The position numbers and the translations under genes were made by a program. Source: Clavibacter michiganensis subsp. insidiosus (GTDB lineage Bacteria > Actinomycetota > Actinomycetes > Actinomycetales > Microbacteriaceae). Taken from it: a stretch of 64,000 nucleotides of DNA. The notes beneath the pieces were generated by a model. That model did not search any database, was not told the DNA's origin, and saw only the letters and a list, made by a program, of their open reading frames with translations. This document shows, piece after piece, positions 14,300-23,400 of this stretch; positions within the stretch are counted from its first letter, which is position 1; each line of letters opens with the position of its first letter. The DNA is taken from NCBI RefSeq assembly GCF_002240565.1, contig NZ_MZMO01000002.1:1-64000 (forward strand), written 5' to 3'.

Positions 14300-15100
14300 A
14301 TGGATACGCAGAAGCTGTCATCCGAGCAGGAGCTCGCATTCGACCTCGGCCGCGAGATCGGAATCATCGAGGGCCGAGCCGCCATGGAGGATCTCGCCGA
14401 CCGGTACTACCGCGCCGCCTACGGCGACGAGCGTCGCCCGCAGAACCGGGCCATCGTCACCCGCGAGGAGCTGGAGGAGCGACGCCGAGCCGCGTGGGAG
14501 GCCGCGCAGCCCATCACCGTCGACGACGCCCTCCGATCCTGGGGAATCGACCCCGCATCGCGGCACGTGACCCCCAGCACCCCCAGCACCCCCAGCACCC
14601 CCAGCACCTCCAGCACCCCCAGCACCCCCAGCACTCCCGCCACGACGTCGACGCCCTCGACCCCGGCGGCTGCACCGTCCACCGCACCGTCCGGCACTAC
14701 CCCCACGAACAGGAGCCGCACCATGAGCCACATCAGCCGAACCGGCAACCTCGCCGGCACGCCCGACCTCCGCCAGGGACCCAAGGGCCCGTACACCTAC
14801 GCCGCCGTCATCGTGAACGACCGGTACCAGGACGACAACGGGACCTGGGTCCAGGGCCCGCCGATCCGGTACGAGCTCGCCGTCAGCGGCACCCAAGCTG
14901 TCGCCCTCGTTGCGACCGCGAAGGCCTGCGGCAACATCCGCGTCACGTTCAGCGGCGCGTACACGGTGCGCGAGTTCCAGGGCGACAAGGGCGCGATCCT
15001 GCAGCACAAGGTGTTCGTCGACGAGATCGGCGCCAGCTTCTTCGGCCAGGACGTCACCGTCGCCCGACGCACCGCGTCCACGACCCCGAGTGCGGCGTAG
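14300..15100 (+). CDS. SSB-like protein with N-terminal extension
   Basis: The 266-aa product starts at ATG with AAGGAGA seven bases upstream. The N-terminal 90 residues are helical and charged. A low-complexity Ser-Thr-Pro linker follows (residues about 92-140, encoded by tandem 9-bp ACCCCCAGC repeats). The last 125 residues form an OB-fold resembling single-strand-DNA-binding protein (MSHISRTGNLAGTPDLR start, VNDRYQDDNG, FSGAYTVREFQ). Plasmid SSBs protect the entering strand. The usual acidic C-terminal tip of host SSB is absent. A strong internal start precedes the OB-fold. Confidence 0.75.
   Translation: MDTQKLSSEQELAFDLGREIGIIEGRAAMEDLADRYYRAAYGDERRPQNRAIVTREELEERRRAAWEAAQPITVDDALRSWGIDPASRHVTPSTPSTPSTPSTSSTPSTPSTPATTSTPSTPAAAPSTAPSGTTPTNRSRTMSHISRTGNLAGTPDLRQGPKGPYTYAAVIVNDRYQDDNGTWVQGPPIRYELAVSGTQAVALVATAKACGNIRVTFSGAYTVREFQGDKGAILQHKVFVDEIGASFFGQDVTVARRTASTTPSAA
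14723..15100 (+). CDS. Nested stand-alone SSB (internal start)
   Basis: AGGAG at 14711-14715 lies seven bases before an in-frame ATG, exactly where the SSB fold begins. Translation here would give a free 125-aa OB-fold protein in addition to the fused 266-aa form. The placement of a good ribosome-binding site at the domain boundary is visible; use in vivo is inferred. Confidence 0.45.
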   Translation: MSHISRTGNLAGTPDLRQGPKGPYTYAAVIVNDRYQDDNGTWVQGPPIRYELAVSGTQAVALVATAKACGNIRVTFSGAYTVREFQGDKGAILQHKVFVDEIGASFFGQDVTVARRTASTTPSAA

Positions 15101-15102
15101 AG

Positions 15103-15624
15103 ATGCTCGACTCACTGACCGGAAGCGATGAGGACAGCACACCCGACACGGACGAGGACACGCAGCTCGTCATCGACGTCTACGGCGCCTACGAGACCGC
15201 CAGGAGCGCCGCCCGACACGCCATCGAGAACGGGCAGCCCGCGGACGACGCCGCCAGCGAGATGGCACCCGCCAAGGAGTGGGCCGTGATGAACGCTTCC
15301 TGGATCGGCTTATTCCCTGTGCAGGGCGCCCTGTGCGGGGCCGTCGAGACCCTTCTGGACCAAGACGTCGCAGCGCATGCTGTCGACCCAGCGCCGGACC
15401 CCGGGGCCGGCGGCTGGACCGATGCAGCCCACGACCACGCCACCGCGGTCCGGTGGGTCACCGAAGCGCTCGAGCGCAACAGCGACGCCCGCGACATCGA
15501 CCTCATGGTCGCCGAGACCCTCGAGGGCCCGGGGCTGACCGGTGACCTGCGGATCCGTGAACTGGTGGTCGAGATCATCGACGTCGCCAGCTCCGCCGCG
15601 AACTCGTGCCGGGACGCCCTGTGA
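15103..15624 (+). CDS. Hypothetical acidic protein
   Basis: The ATG follows the previous stop by two bases. The 173-aa product is acidic and mostly helical, with repeated Ala-Asp-rich helices (YETARSAARHAIEN, AAHDHATAVRWVTEALER) and one mildly hydrophobic stretch (SWIGLFPVQGALCGAVETLL). No family was recognised. Its last four bases overlap the start of the HNH nuclease gene (GTGA), so the two are coupled. Confidence 0.65.
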   Translation: MLDSLTGSDEDSTPDTDEDTQLVIDVYGAYETARSAARHAIENGQPADDAASEMAPAKEWAVMNASWIGLFPVQGALCGAVETLLDQDVAAHAVDPAPDPGAGGWTDAAHDHATAVRWVTEALERNSDARDIDLMVAETLEGPGLTGDLRIRELVVEIIDVASSAANSCRDAL

Positions 15625-16394
15625 GGGCCCGCGCACGTCGCCTGTACCTCCTCGCTGCTCTGGTGGTGGGCCTCGGCACTCTCGCGGCCGGCTACTACGC
15701 CGTCGACTTCGTGTCCCCCGACGTGAAGGCAGATGAGACGACGCCAGCAGCGAGCGGGGCACCGGCGGCCGCCTCGAGTGGCCCTGTCGTCGACGCTCTC
15801 ACCTCCGCCGGCCTCGTCCACGGAGGGACGGTCGACGCGACCGCGGTACGGACCCTCGTCGACGCGCTCCCCGCTGACACGCACGCGAGGACGCCCAACT
15901 ACGACCGGGCCGCGTACGGGCCGTCCTGGGCCGACACCGACCACAACGGGTGCGACCAGCGGAACGACGTCCTGGCCCGCGACCTCACGGCGGTCACGTA
16001 CACGAAGACGGATCCCGGCTGCACCGTGGCTACCGGGCACCTCGCCGACGTCTACACGGGCCGCAGCATCGACTTCACCCGCGGAAAGGCCACGAGCGCG
16101 GCCGTGCAGATCGACCACCTCGTGCCCCTCGGCTGGGCGTGGCAGCACGGCGCCGCCACCTGGACGGCCGACCGGCGCGAGAAGTTCGCGACCGACTTCA
16201 ACAACCTCCAGGCCGTCGATGGCCCCACCAACGAGGCCAAGTCCGACCAGGGCCCCGCGACCTGGCTCCCGCCGGCCGCCGGCTACGACTGCCTCTACGT
16301 CACCCGCTTCGCGTACGTGCTCCACGCCTACTCGCTCACGATCGACGACGCCGACCGCGCCGCGATCGACCACACCCTCAACACCTGCCATTGA
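15621..16394 (+). CDS. Exported HNH nuclease (DUF1524/GmrSD-C type)
   Basis: The GTG start overlaps the previous stop. The 257-aa product has a signal or anchor (residues about 7-28), a spacer rich in Ala/Thr, then a nuclease domain with QIDHLVPLGWAW (the HNH first His region), FNNLQAVDGPTN and the KSDQGPATWLPP segment, and paired Cys for disulfides. Secreted proteins of this layout are widespread in actinobacteria and are thought to be extracellular or envelope DNases. Its 3' end has been copied to three other places on this plasmid (3657, 16770 and 58757). Confidence 0.85.
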   Translation: MRARARRLYLLAALVVGLGTLAAGYYAVDFVSPDVKADETTPAASGAPAAASSGPVVDALTSAGLVHGGTVDATAVRTLVDALPADTHARTPNYDRAAYGPSWADTDHNGCDQRNDVLARDLTAVTYTKTDPGCTVATGHLADVYTGRSIDFTRGKATSAAVQIDHLVPLGWAWQHGAATWTADRREKFATDFNNLQAVDGPTNEAKSDQGPATWLPPAAGYDCLYVTRFAYVLHAYSLTIDDADRAAIDHTLNTCH

Positions 16395-16419
16395 GCACGT
16401 GAGAAGCGGAGAAACAGCC

Positions 16420-16800
16420 ATGACGACCACCCAGCCCTCGTACGGGGACGACGAACTCTGGACGTGCGCAGTAGCACCAAGCTGCATCCCGGACGAGCCC
16501 GGCGGCACCCTCAATGGCCTGTCGGACTGCAGTGGGTGCGGCAATCAGATGTGGGTCGGCTACGCCCCGTGGAGCCCAGACGAGTACGACCTCGACGGCG
16601 CACTCGAGCGCCTGATCCACGGGGGTGCGAACGACAACGACGGGAAGGCCCTCGCAGCAGCCCTCGCGGAGCTGTACGAGCTTCGAGCACGCGACAAGGA
16701 TCGTCTCGCCCGTGACCGGCGCAAGGCCGAGACCAGCGAGCGTGAGATCGCACCGTTCGTCCCGCCGCCGCCGCCCGCGACGCGATCGACCACACCCTGA
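16420..16800 (+). CDS. Small Cys-containing protein with replaced C-terminus
   Basis: GGAG lies nine bases before the ATG. The 126-aa product has two Cys clusters (CAVAPSC and DCSGCG) that could bind zinc, then a charged helix (ELYELRARDKDRLARDRRK). The last dozen residues (PPPPPATRSTTP) are read out of frame across a fragment of the HNH gene 3' end, so the native C-terminus appears to have been lost by recombination. Confidence 0.6.
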   Translation: MTTTQPSYGDDELWTCAVAPSCIPDEPGGTLNGLSDCSGCGNQMWVGYAPWSPDEYDLDGALERLIHGGANDNDGKALAAALAELYELRARDKDRLARDRRKAETSEREIAPFVPPPPPATRSTTP

Positions 16801-16814
16801 CCACCTGCAACTGA
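16770..16814 (+). pseudogene. HNH gene 3' scrap
   Basis: In the +1 frame relative to the preceding gene this reads ARDAIDHTLTTCN then stop, matching the last residues of the HNH protein (AAIDHTLNTCH). It is the smallest of three such scraps. Confidence 0.7.
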
Positions 16815-16876
16815 CCACGCGACCGCCCCGACCTTGACGGGTCCGCCTGCCGCCGGCTACTAACGAACGGAGCATC

Positions 16877-18127
16877 ATGAGCACCATCGACCGATCCCTC
16901 GCGGAGCTCGCCAACGCGCTGACCTTCGGCGTCTCCGGTGACGACTCTGCTGCGCACGCAGCGCGCGGCGCGGCCGCGCAGGCCGCACTGACCCGACACT
17001 CGGAGCAGCTGGACCGGGCCTATGCGTCCGCCGGCGGCCAGGTAGATCCGTGGTTCGCCCCGCCGTTCGGCGCCGACCTTGTGGCCGGCGCCGGCGGCGA
17101 CCTCGATGCCGTCCTCGCCTCGCCTGCGTTCGTGCCAGAGGTGCAGAGGGAGGCGGGACTCGCCGCCGATGAGGAGTTCGTGCACGACGAGGACGGAGAG
17201 CGCTGGGTGCAGTTCACCCCCGAGGCCCGTCACGTCGACGAGGCGTACGAGTGTGCGCGTGCGGTCGCTGCGCAGCTGATCGAGCGTGGCGACGCGAGCC
17301 CCACTGCAGTCGTTGGTGCAGGTCGTACCTACGGCGATCTACTGATGCTGACTGCGGAGCAGCGGACGACTGTGCTCGACGGCATCCGGGAGATCGGCGA
17401 GGCGTCAGGTGACGCCGACGGCCGATTCGCGGCTGTCGCCGAGTACGTCGAGCGGCACAGCGAGCTGCCGCAGCGTGCGGATCTGCGCGACGCGCTCGTG
17501 ACCGTGTTCGAGGGCCAGCTCTGGACCGAGGGCGCCCGCGATGTCCCCGATCACCTGCACGATCTGGTCGCAGAGGTTCTGCCCGGTGAAGCATCTGCCG
17601 AGGCGGTCGAGCCTGCCCGCGACGGTCGCGGACTGCCGATGCTCACCGCAGAGCAGCGAACGACGCTGCTCGAGGCCATCGACGCCACTCGCGAAGCCTC
17701 GGGTGACACCGACGGCCGCTTCGCCTTTCTCGGCGGGCTCATCGCAATGTGGGGTGAGGTGCCAGAGCGTCCGGACCTGCGCGAGGCGTTGGCGACCGTG
17801 CTCGAGGGCCAGTTCGGGACTCCCAGCGCCCCTGATCTGCCCGAGCACCTGCGTGAGGTGGTCGACTACGTCGTTCCCGACGAGGCTCGTGGTGACTCGC
17901 ACGAGCTGCGTCCTACGGACGGCATGGCAACGGTTCGGAGCGAGGAGAGCGCAACGCAGTTGCCCTCGACGATGTACAGCCCGCGCGAGTTCGCCGAGCG
18001 AGAGATGCTTCGCGCGGCCGGCATCAACCCGGACGAGCGGGCCGCGCAGCCCGTACCAAGTTCGCAAGCGATGATGCTGCAGCCCGAGGTGCAGCGTACC
18101 CGCGGCGATGACCCCCTCGAACGCTGA
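16877..18127 (+). CDS. 416-aa protein with relaxase-like C-terminal tail (candidate T4SS-exported protein)
   Basis: The start has CGGAG upstream. The N-terminal 150 residues are unknown. A helical unit of about 85 residues occurs twice (first near 155-238, second near 254-340; both begin MLTAEQRTT and contain EASGD and DGRFA). The C-terminal 60 residues carry YSPREFAEREMLRAAGINPD and end RGDDPLER, matching the extreme C-terminus of the relaxase (YTGRELQEREMLQAAGIDPD ... RGDDGMER). Because relaxase C-termini carry the T4SS export signal, this protein may be sent into recipients. Its activity is unknown. Confidence 0.8.
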   Translation: MSTIDRSLAELANALTFGVSGDDSAAHAARGAAAQAALTRHSEQLDRAYASAGGQVDPWFAPPFGADLVAGAGGDLDAVLASPAFVPEVQREAGLAADEEFVHDEDGERWVQFTPEARHVDEAYECARAVAAQLIERGDASPTAVVGAGRTYGDLLMLTAEQRTTVLDGIREIGEASGDADGRFAAVAEYVERHSELPQRADLRDALVTVFEGQLWTEGARDVPDHLHDLVAEVLPGEASAEAVEPARDGRGLPMLTAEQRTTLLEAIDATREASGDTDGRFAFLGGLIAMWGEVPERPDLREALATVLEGQFGTPSAPDLPEHLREVVDYVVPDEARGDSHELRPTDGMATVRSEESATQLPSTMYSPREFAEREMLRAAGINPDERAAQPVPSSQAMMLQPEVQRTRGDDPLER

Positions 18128-18328
18128 GCGCCCCGGGCCCGGCCGCCTGCGCGTCGTCCAGACGTCGCGCAGGAGGCCGGTCTCTGCGTCGTGCTGCCGC
18201 GCCCACGCGTCGCGCGGCCTTGCCTTGCATGGAGATGAGGTGCGGCCCGCGCGCGCACGAGCGCTCAGTTCCGCGATGCTCTCCGGCTCCCAGAACGCGA
18301 CAGGTCCGTCCACGCCTCAGGCGGCACG

Positions 18329-18832
18329 ATGGGGACGGCCGTTGTGAAGATCTCCGCGCAGGAGCGGTTCTGGCGTCACGTCGTCAAGGGCCCGGATCCC
18401 GACGACTGCTGGATCTGGACCGGCGCCGTCTCCGATGACGGCTACGGCCGTTTCTGGCTGCCCGTTTCTGGCGGCCGCCAGCGGGCGGTTCGCCCGCAGC
18501 GGTACGCGTACCAGGAGATGACGGGTGTCGCTCTGCCATCGAGGACGCTGCTCCTGCACGCATGCGACGTGCCCATCTGCGTGCACGTCGATCCGGACCC
18601 GCGGCGCTCGCACGCGACGCCGGGCACCCACCGGCAGAACATGCTCGACCGGGCGCAGAAGGGCCGCCACGTCAACCAATGGACGGCCGTGCACTACCGG
18701 GGCCTCCCCCGGGCCGAGCGTGTCCGCCGCTCACGGGCGCTCCGCGACGCGGTCCGCGATCACGGCTGGGATCCCACGCTCATCCACCGCGCCCTGAATG
18801 GCATCGACCCGGACCAGCCGATGCTCTGGTGA
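18329..18832 (+). CDS. HNH endonuclease, homing type
   Basis: The 167-aa product has CWIWTGAVSDDGYGRF, then LLLHACDVPICVHVD and GTHRQNMLDRAQKGR, the layout of zinc-supported HNH_3 endonucleases found as phage and plasmid homing enzymes. It begins about 200 bases after the 416-aa gene. It may be a selfish element inserted in the leading region or have a role in establishment; no intron or intein was found around it. Confidence 0.85.
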   Translation: MGTAVVKISAQERFWRHVVKGPDPDDCWIWTGAVSDDGYGRFWLPVSGGRQRAVRPQRYAYQEMTGVALPSRTLLLHACDVPICVHVDPDPRRSHATPGTHRQNMLDRAQKGRHVNQWTAVHYRGLPRAERVRRSRALRDAVRDHGWDPTLIHRALNGIDPDQPMLW

Positions 18833-18852
18833 TCGGGACCCGAACCTAACGC

Positions 18853-19287
18853 CTACTGCGCGAACGCAGGCTCGGCCACGTGTTCCGCTGCGTCGCTCGT
18901 CGCGCCGTGATCCGTCGGCTGCCCGGCGCTCACCCCGGCGGTGCCGCCGGGGCCGGCGGGCGCCTTCGCGACGTCCCGGACGGCGATGCCGAGGCGCTTG
19001 GCGACCTCGCTCCGAGTGATTCCCTCGGCCAGCATCCGTGTCATCACACCCGTTGCCTCACTACGCGCCGTCGACGTCTCCGCATCGGCGCGCGCGCGGA
19101 TCTCCGCGATCTGCCGAGCCGTCTCCGCCTCGATCACGTCGATGGCGTCGACGGCGACGAAGTAGTCCACCGCCAGCTCCTCGAGCGCGGCCTCTCGACG
19201 GCGGAACTCCGCCGCCTGCTCCGTCGCTCGCTCGCGTGCCGCCTTCCGCGCGGCCGACGCCTTCCCTGACTTCCGAACCTCCGCCAT
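18853..19287 (-). CDS. Coiled-coil/helix-turn-helix protein beside oriT region
   Basis: GGAGAC lies four bases before the ATG. The 144-aa product has a basic N-terminus and a long Ala/Glu/Arg helix (about residues 10-85, likely coiled coil), then a helix-turn-helix-like segment (LAEGITRSEVAKRLGIAVRDV). It diverges from the relaxase genes across the candidate oriT. Position and shape suggest an accessory relaxosome protein, inferred rather than shown. Confidence 0.65.
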   Translation of the reverse strand: MAEVRKSGKASAARKAARERATEQAAEFRRREAALEELAVDYFVAVDAIDVIEAETARQIAEIRARADAETSTARSEATGVMTRMLAEGITRSEVAKRLGIAVRDVAKAPAGPGGTAGVSAGQPTDHGATSDAAEHVAEPAFAQ

Positions 19288-19655
19288 GCCGTCTCCATCC
19301 CGTCATCGCGCCGCGAGCTGTTCCGCCCCCGGTCGGCAGGAATCCTAACGCCCAACAGCGGCGGCGGGCGGAGCTCCCACGGTCGCGCTGTCTGACTGCG
19401 CTGCGCGCGATCGGTGACGGCCGGCGACCCCTGCGGCGGGGCACGTCGCTCCTCGTTCCTCGTCGCTCCATGCCCGCCTGGCGGTCTTCGCCCGTCTACC
19501 GCGCTCACTCCGCCTCCAACTCCGCTGCGCTACGTCTCCGCCTCCGTTCCCGGCCACCTCTGCTCCTTCCACTCCTCGCTCGTTCCTCACTCGTCGCTCC
19601 ACTCCCAGATGCGTCACACCTCAGGCATTATAAATGAATGAGGTACGCTCGACCC
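19288..19655. other. Candidate oriT region
   Basis: This is the gene-free stretch upstream of both relaxase genes. From 19440 to 19615 the + strand is strongly pyrimidine-rich, with a direct repeat of CTCGTTCCTC(ACT)CGTCGCTCCA (19450 and 19580). An AT-rich TCAGGCATTATAAATGAATG ends the region and may be a promoter for the relaxase genes. oriT commonly lies beside the relaxase, but no nic consensus was recognised. Confidence 0.45.
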
Positions 19656-20360
19656 ATGTTTCAGATGCGATCGCTGACTCTCTCCGGGTTCGCCCAGGGG
19701 TGTCCCACGCCGCTCGCAGGTGAAAGTGACGGCACCTGGATTGGTAGAACGCCGGCCGGCGTTGACCCGTCCACGCCGGTGTCACCGTCGCAGTTTCGCG
19801 ACATCGCGGCTCGCGCGACTGACACCGTCACCGCGTCGCCGGCGCTCCTGGAGCTCACGTTCGACGTCCCTCGATCGGTGTCCGTCCTCTGGGCCACACA
19901 GTCGGAGGAGATCCGTGTACTGCTCACGGAGACAGTTCTCCGCGCCGTCGACGACACGTTGCAGATGCTCGACTCGTCGTGGGTGTTCGCTCGCCGTGGT
20001 GCTCGCGGCGTCGCACAGATCGACGTGGCCTCCCCCATCGCGGGGTGCGCGTTTCTGCACTACTTCGACCGTCAGGGGAAGCCGGCCCTGCATGTCCACG
20101 TCGACGTCATCAACGCGGTACTCGGATCGGATGGGCAGGTCTCGGGCATGGACGTGCCCACCTTCCGAACCGCGGACGAGCTAGCCCACGAGAGGTACGC
20201 GTCGTCCCTCATGTCCGGACTGCGTGAGCTCGTCGGCGTCGCATCCGAGATCTCCTACGGCGACGACCGCCGCACGCACTTCGAGGTTGCCGGCGTCGAC
20301 CCGGCGCTGATCTGGGATCTGCCCCGGGTGCCGCTCACTCCCGGGGATCCCCACCCATGA
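19656..20360 (+). CDS. Relaxase-domain paralogue lacking catalytic tyrosines
   Basis: The 234-aa product matches the core of the TrwC-type relaxase domain in the next gene: FDVPRSVSVLWA aligns with VCSPSKSVSVLWA, RGARGVAQIDV with GTNGVAQIEV, and LHVHVDVINAV with the metal-binding LHDHVVVANKV. It keeps His residues of the metal site but has no N-terminal Tyr cluster like the TYY of the full relaxase, and no helicase. The start is uncertain (ATG at 19638 or 19665 possible). It may be a dead, regulatory or oriT-binding relic of a duplication. Confidence 0.75.
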   Translation: MFQMRSLTLSGFAQGCPTPLAGESDGTWIGRTPAGVDPSTPVSPSQFRDIAARATDTVTASPALLELTFDVPRSVSVLWATQSEEIRVLLTETVLRAVDDTLQMLDSSWVFARRGARGVAQIDVASPIAGCAFLHYFDRQGKPALHVHVDVINAVLGSDGQVSGMDVPTFRTADELAHERYASSLMSGLRELVGVASEISYGDDRRTHFEVAGVDPALIWDLPRVPLTPGDPHP

Positions 20361-20418
20361 GCACGGTCGACGCCACGCGGCGCCGGCTGCATCACGGGTG
20401 CATCCGGCGACGCCTCTC

Positions 20419-23400
20419 ATGATGACGATGCACGTCCTCTCCGCCGGGGACGGGTACACCTACTACACGAGCGAGGTCGCCACCGGCGACGCGAAGCGCG
20501 ACCGGGACCGTGAGCTCGGCGACTACTACACCGTCGACGGCAACCCTCCCGGACGGTGGATGGGTCGCGGGGCCGACGTCCTCGGCGTCTCGGGGACGGT
20601 CACCGAGGAACAGATGAAGGCCCTCTACGGCGAAGGGCTGCACCCGGACGCGGACCGCATCATCGCCGACGCCCTCGCCGAAGGAGCATCCGCGAAGGAG
20701 GCGCAGCAGCGCGCCAAGCTCGGCCGCTCCTACTACGCCTACCGTGCAGGACCCGCCACTCTGCAGGGGCGGATCCAAGCCGGCTACGACACGTTTCAGC
20801 GCCTCAGCGGCCACGAGCCCGACGCCGAGGAACGCCGCCTCATCCGCGCCCGCGAGGGGGCTCAGGCGTTCCGCGACGCGAAGGGGCGGGAGCCGGCGGA
20901 CAAGGAGGAGCTCGGGAAGTTCATCACCGCCGCCACCCGCCCCGACCAGACCGCGGTCGCCGGGTTCGACCTCGTGTGCTCCCCGTCTAAGAGCGTCTCC
21001 GTGCTCTGGGCACTCGGCGACACTGAGACCCGGAAGGCCATCGAGGCCGCGCAGGAGCAGGCTGTGCGTGACACGATCGGCTACCTCGAGCGCGAGGCCA
21101 TCGCGACCCGCGCCGGCACCAACGGGGTCGCGCAGATCGAGGTGGAAGGCGGCATCGCGGCGACCGTGTTCCGCCACTACGACTCGCGCAACGGCGACCC
21201 GCAGCTGCACGACCACGTCGTGGTCGCGAACAAGGTCAAGGGCGTGGACGGCAAGTGGCGCACCATCGACTCCAAGCTCCTGCACCGCATGAACGTGCCC
21301 GCGTCGGAGTTCTACAACGCCGCCGTGATGTCCGAGGTGTGCCGTCGGCTCGGCGTCACGACGACCGCCCGGGTCCCCTCCCCCGGTAAGCGGCCGGTGA
21401 TGGAGATCGCGGGCGTCGACCCGGATCTGATCGACACGTTCTCCTCCCGCTCCGCCTCCATCCGCACGGCGACCGCGCGGCTGACGGAGGAGTACCAGCG
21501 CGACCACGGGCGTGCACCGGACGCGAAGACGCTCATCGCGATCGCGCAGCAGGCGACGTTGGAGACGCGGCCGCAGAAGGACCACGTCCGCTCTCCGCAG
21601 GCGATCCACGAGGCCGCCGTCGCCCGCGTCGGCGCCGACCGCGCCGCCGGCCTCGTCTCCGCTGCGCGCGACCTCGCGCGAAGCGTCAAGGCCGCCGTGA
21701 GCGTCGACGTCGACGAGGTCACGGCGCAGGTGCTCCGCACGGTGGAAGAGCATCACGCGGTGTGGGGCGCGCACGTCATCGAGGCCGAAGCCCGCCGGCA
21801 CCTCGCCGCCCTGATCCCCAACCAGCGCATCGCGGAACCGCTCGTGCAGAAGGTCACTCGCGCCGCCCTGGGTGGATCGGTGACGCTCACTCCCCCGTCC
21901 CCGCATGGCGCGTTCACTCCGCTCACGCGGTCGGACGGGTCGAGCATCTACGACCACAAGGGCAAGACCCTGTTCACGTCGACGCGGATCCTCGACGCCG
22001 AGGACCAGCTCCTCGACGCCGCCCGCACCCGCACCGTCTCCCCCGTGAGCCGGGAGACGTTCGAGCGCACGGCTGCCCAGCACACCGGTCCGCTCGACGC
22101 TGGCCAACGGGATCTCGCGCGCGAGTTCGCGACGTCGGACCGTGAGCTCGTGGTCGGCATCGGCCCCGCCGGCGCCGGCAAGACGACCGCGCTGCGCCTG
22201 GCTGCGACTGCGCTCGAGGACGGCGGCTGCCGCATGATCGGCCTCGCCCCCTCCGCCCCCGCTGCGTCCGTGATCGCCGAGGCGGTCGGCATTGAGGCGA
22301 CCACCATCCACGGGTTCCTGACCGCCCACGCGCAGGCGGAGCTGCCCGAGAAGTATGAGATCCGCGCCGGCGACGTCCTGGTCGTCGACGAGGCAGGCAT
22401 GGCCGGCACGCAGCGCCTCGCCGCCCTGCACACCATCGCCCGCGAGTACGGGGCGCACGTGCGCCTCATCGGCGACGACCGCCAGCTCTCGGCTGTCGAG
22501 GCCGGTGGGGCGCTGCGCCTGATCGACCGCGAGGTGGGGTCCGTGCGTCTCGAGCACGTCCACCGGTTCCAGGACGCCGACGAAGCAGAGGCCTCCCTGC
22601 ATCTGCGCGACCCGCTGCGCCCCGGGGACCCGTTCGCCTGGTACCAGGCCAACGGACGCGTCATCGGCGGCGACGTCGACCGGATGACCGACGCCGTGTT
22701 CGCCGGCTGGCAGACCGACACCGATGCCGGTCTTCGCTCGCTGATGCTCGCTCCCACCGGTGCCACCGTCACCGAGCTCAACGCCCGCGCGCAGGCCCAC
22801 CGCATCGCCGCCGGCACCGTCACCGGCACCCACTCGGTGAAGCTCCGCGACGACCTCTCCGCCCACGTCGGCGACGTCGTCGCCACCCGCCGCAACGAGT
22901 CCTCCCTGCGGATCCAGAACGGCCGCGACCGGGTCAAGAACGGCGACCTCTGGCAGGTCACCCGCATCGGCGCCGACGGATCCCTCGACGTCGTCCACCG
23001 CGACCACCAGGCCCCGGTCACGCTGCCCGCCGGCTACGTGCGCGAGCACGTCGAGCTCGGCTACGCCCGCACCATCAGCCGCTCCCAGGGCCTCACCGCC
23101 GACACCAGCCACGTCCTGGGCGACGAGAGCATGACCCGCGAGACCGCGTACACCGGCCTCACCCGCGGCAAGCAGTCCAACCGCCTCTACCTCGAGGTCG
23201 CCGACGGCGGCGCCGTCGACGACGCGCTCGAGCAGATCGGCGCCCGCTCCGACGCGATGCTCTCCGCGCATGAGACCATCCGCGCCGAGCAGGACCGGGT
23301 CGACGACCTGGTCACCCTCATCGACCAGCACGCCGACGTCGCCGAGCGCGCCGGCGAGATCCGCTACGGCCGGATCGCCGAGGTCGCCCTCGGGACCAGC

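Noticed and set aside
14572..14637. Possible CRISPR-like or satellite array of 9-bp repeats
   Set aside because: There are no spacers. The repeats lie in frame inside the SSB-like gene and encode a Ser-Thr-Pro linker.
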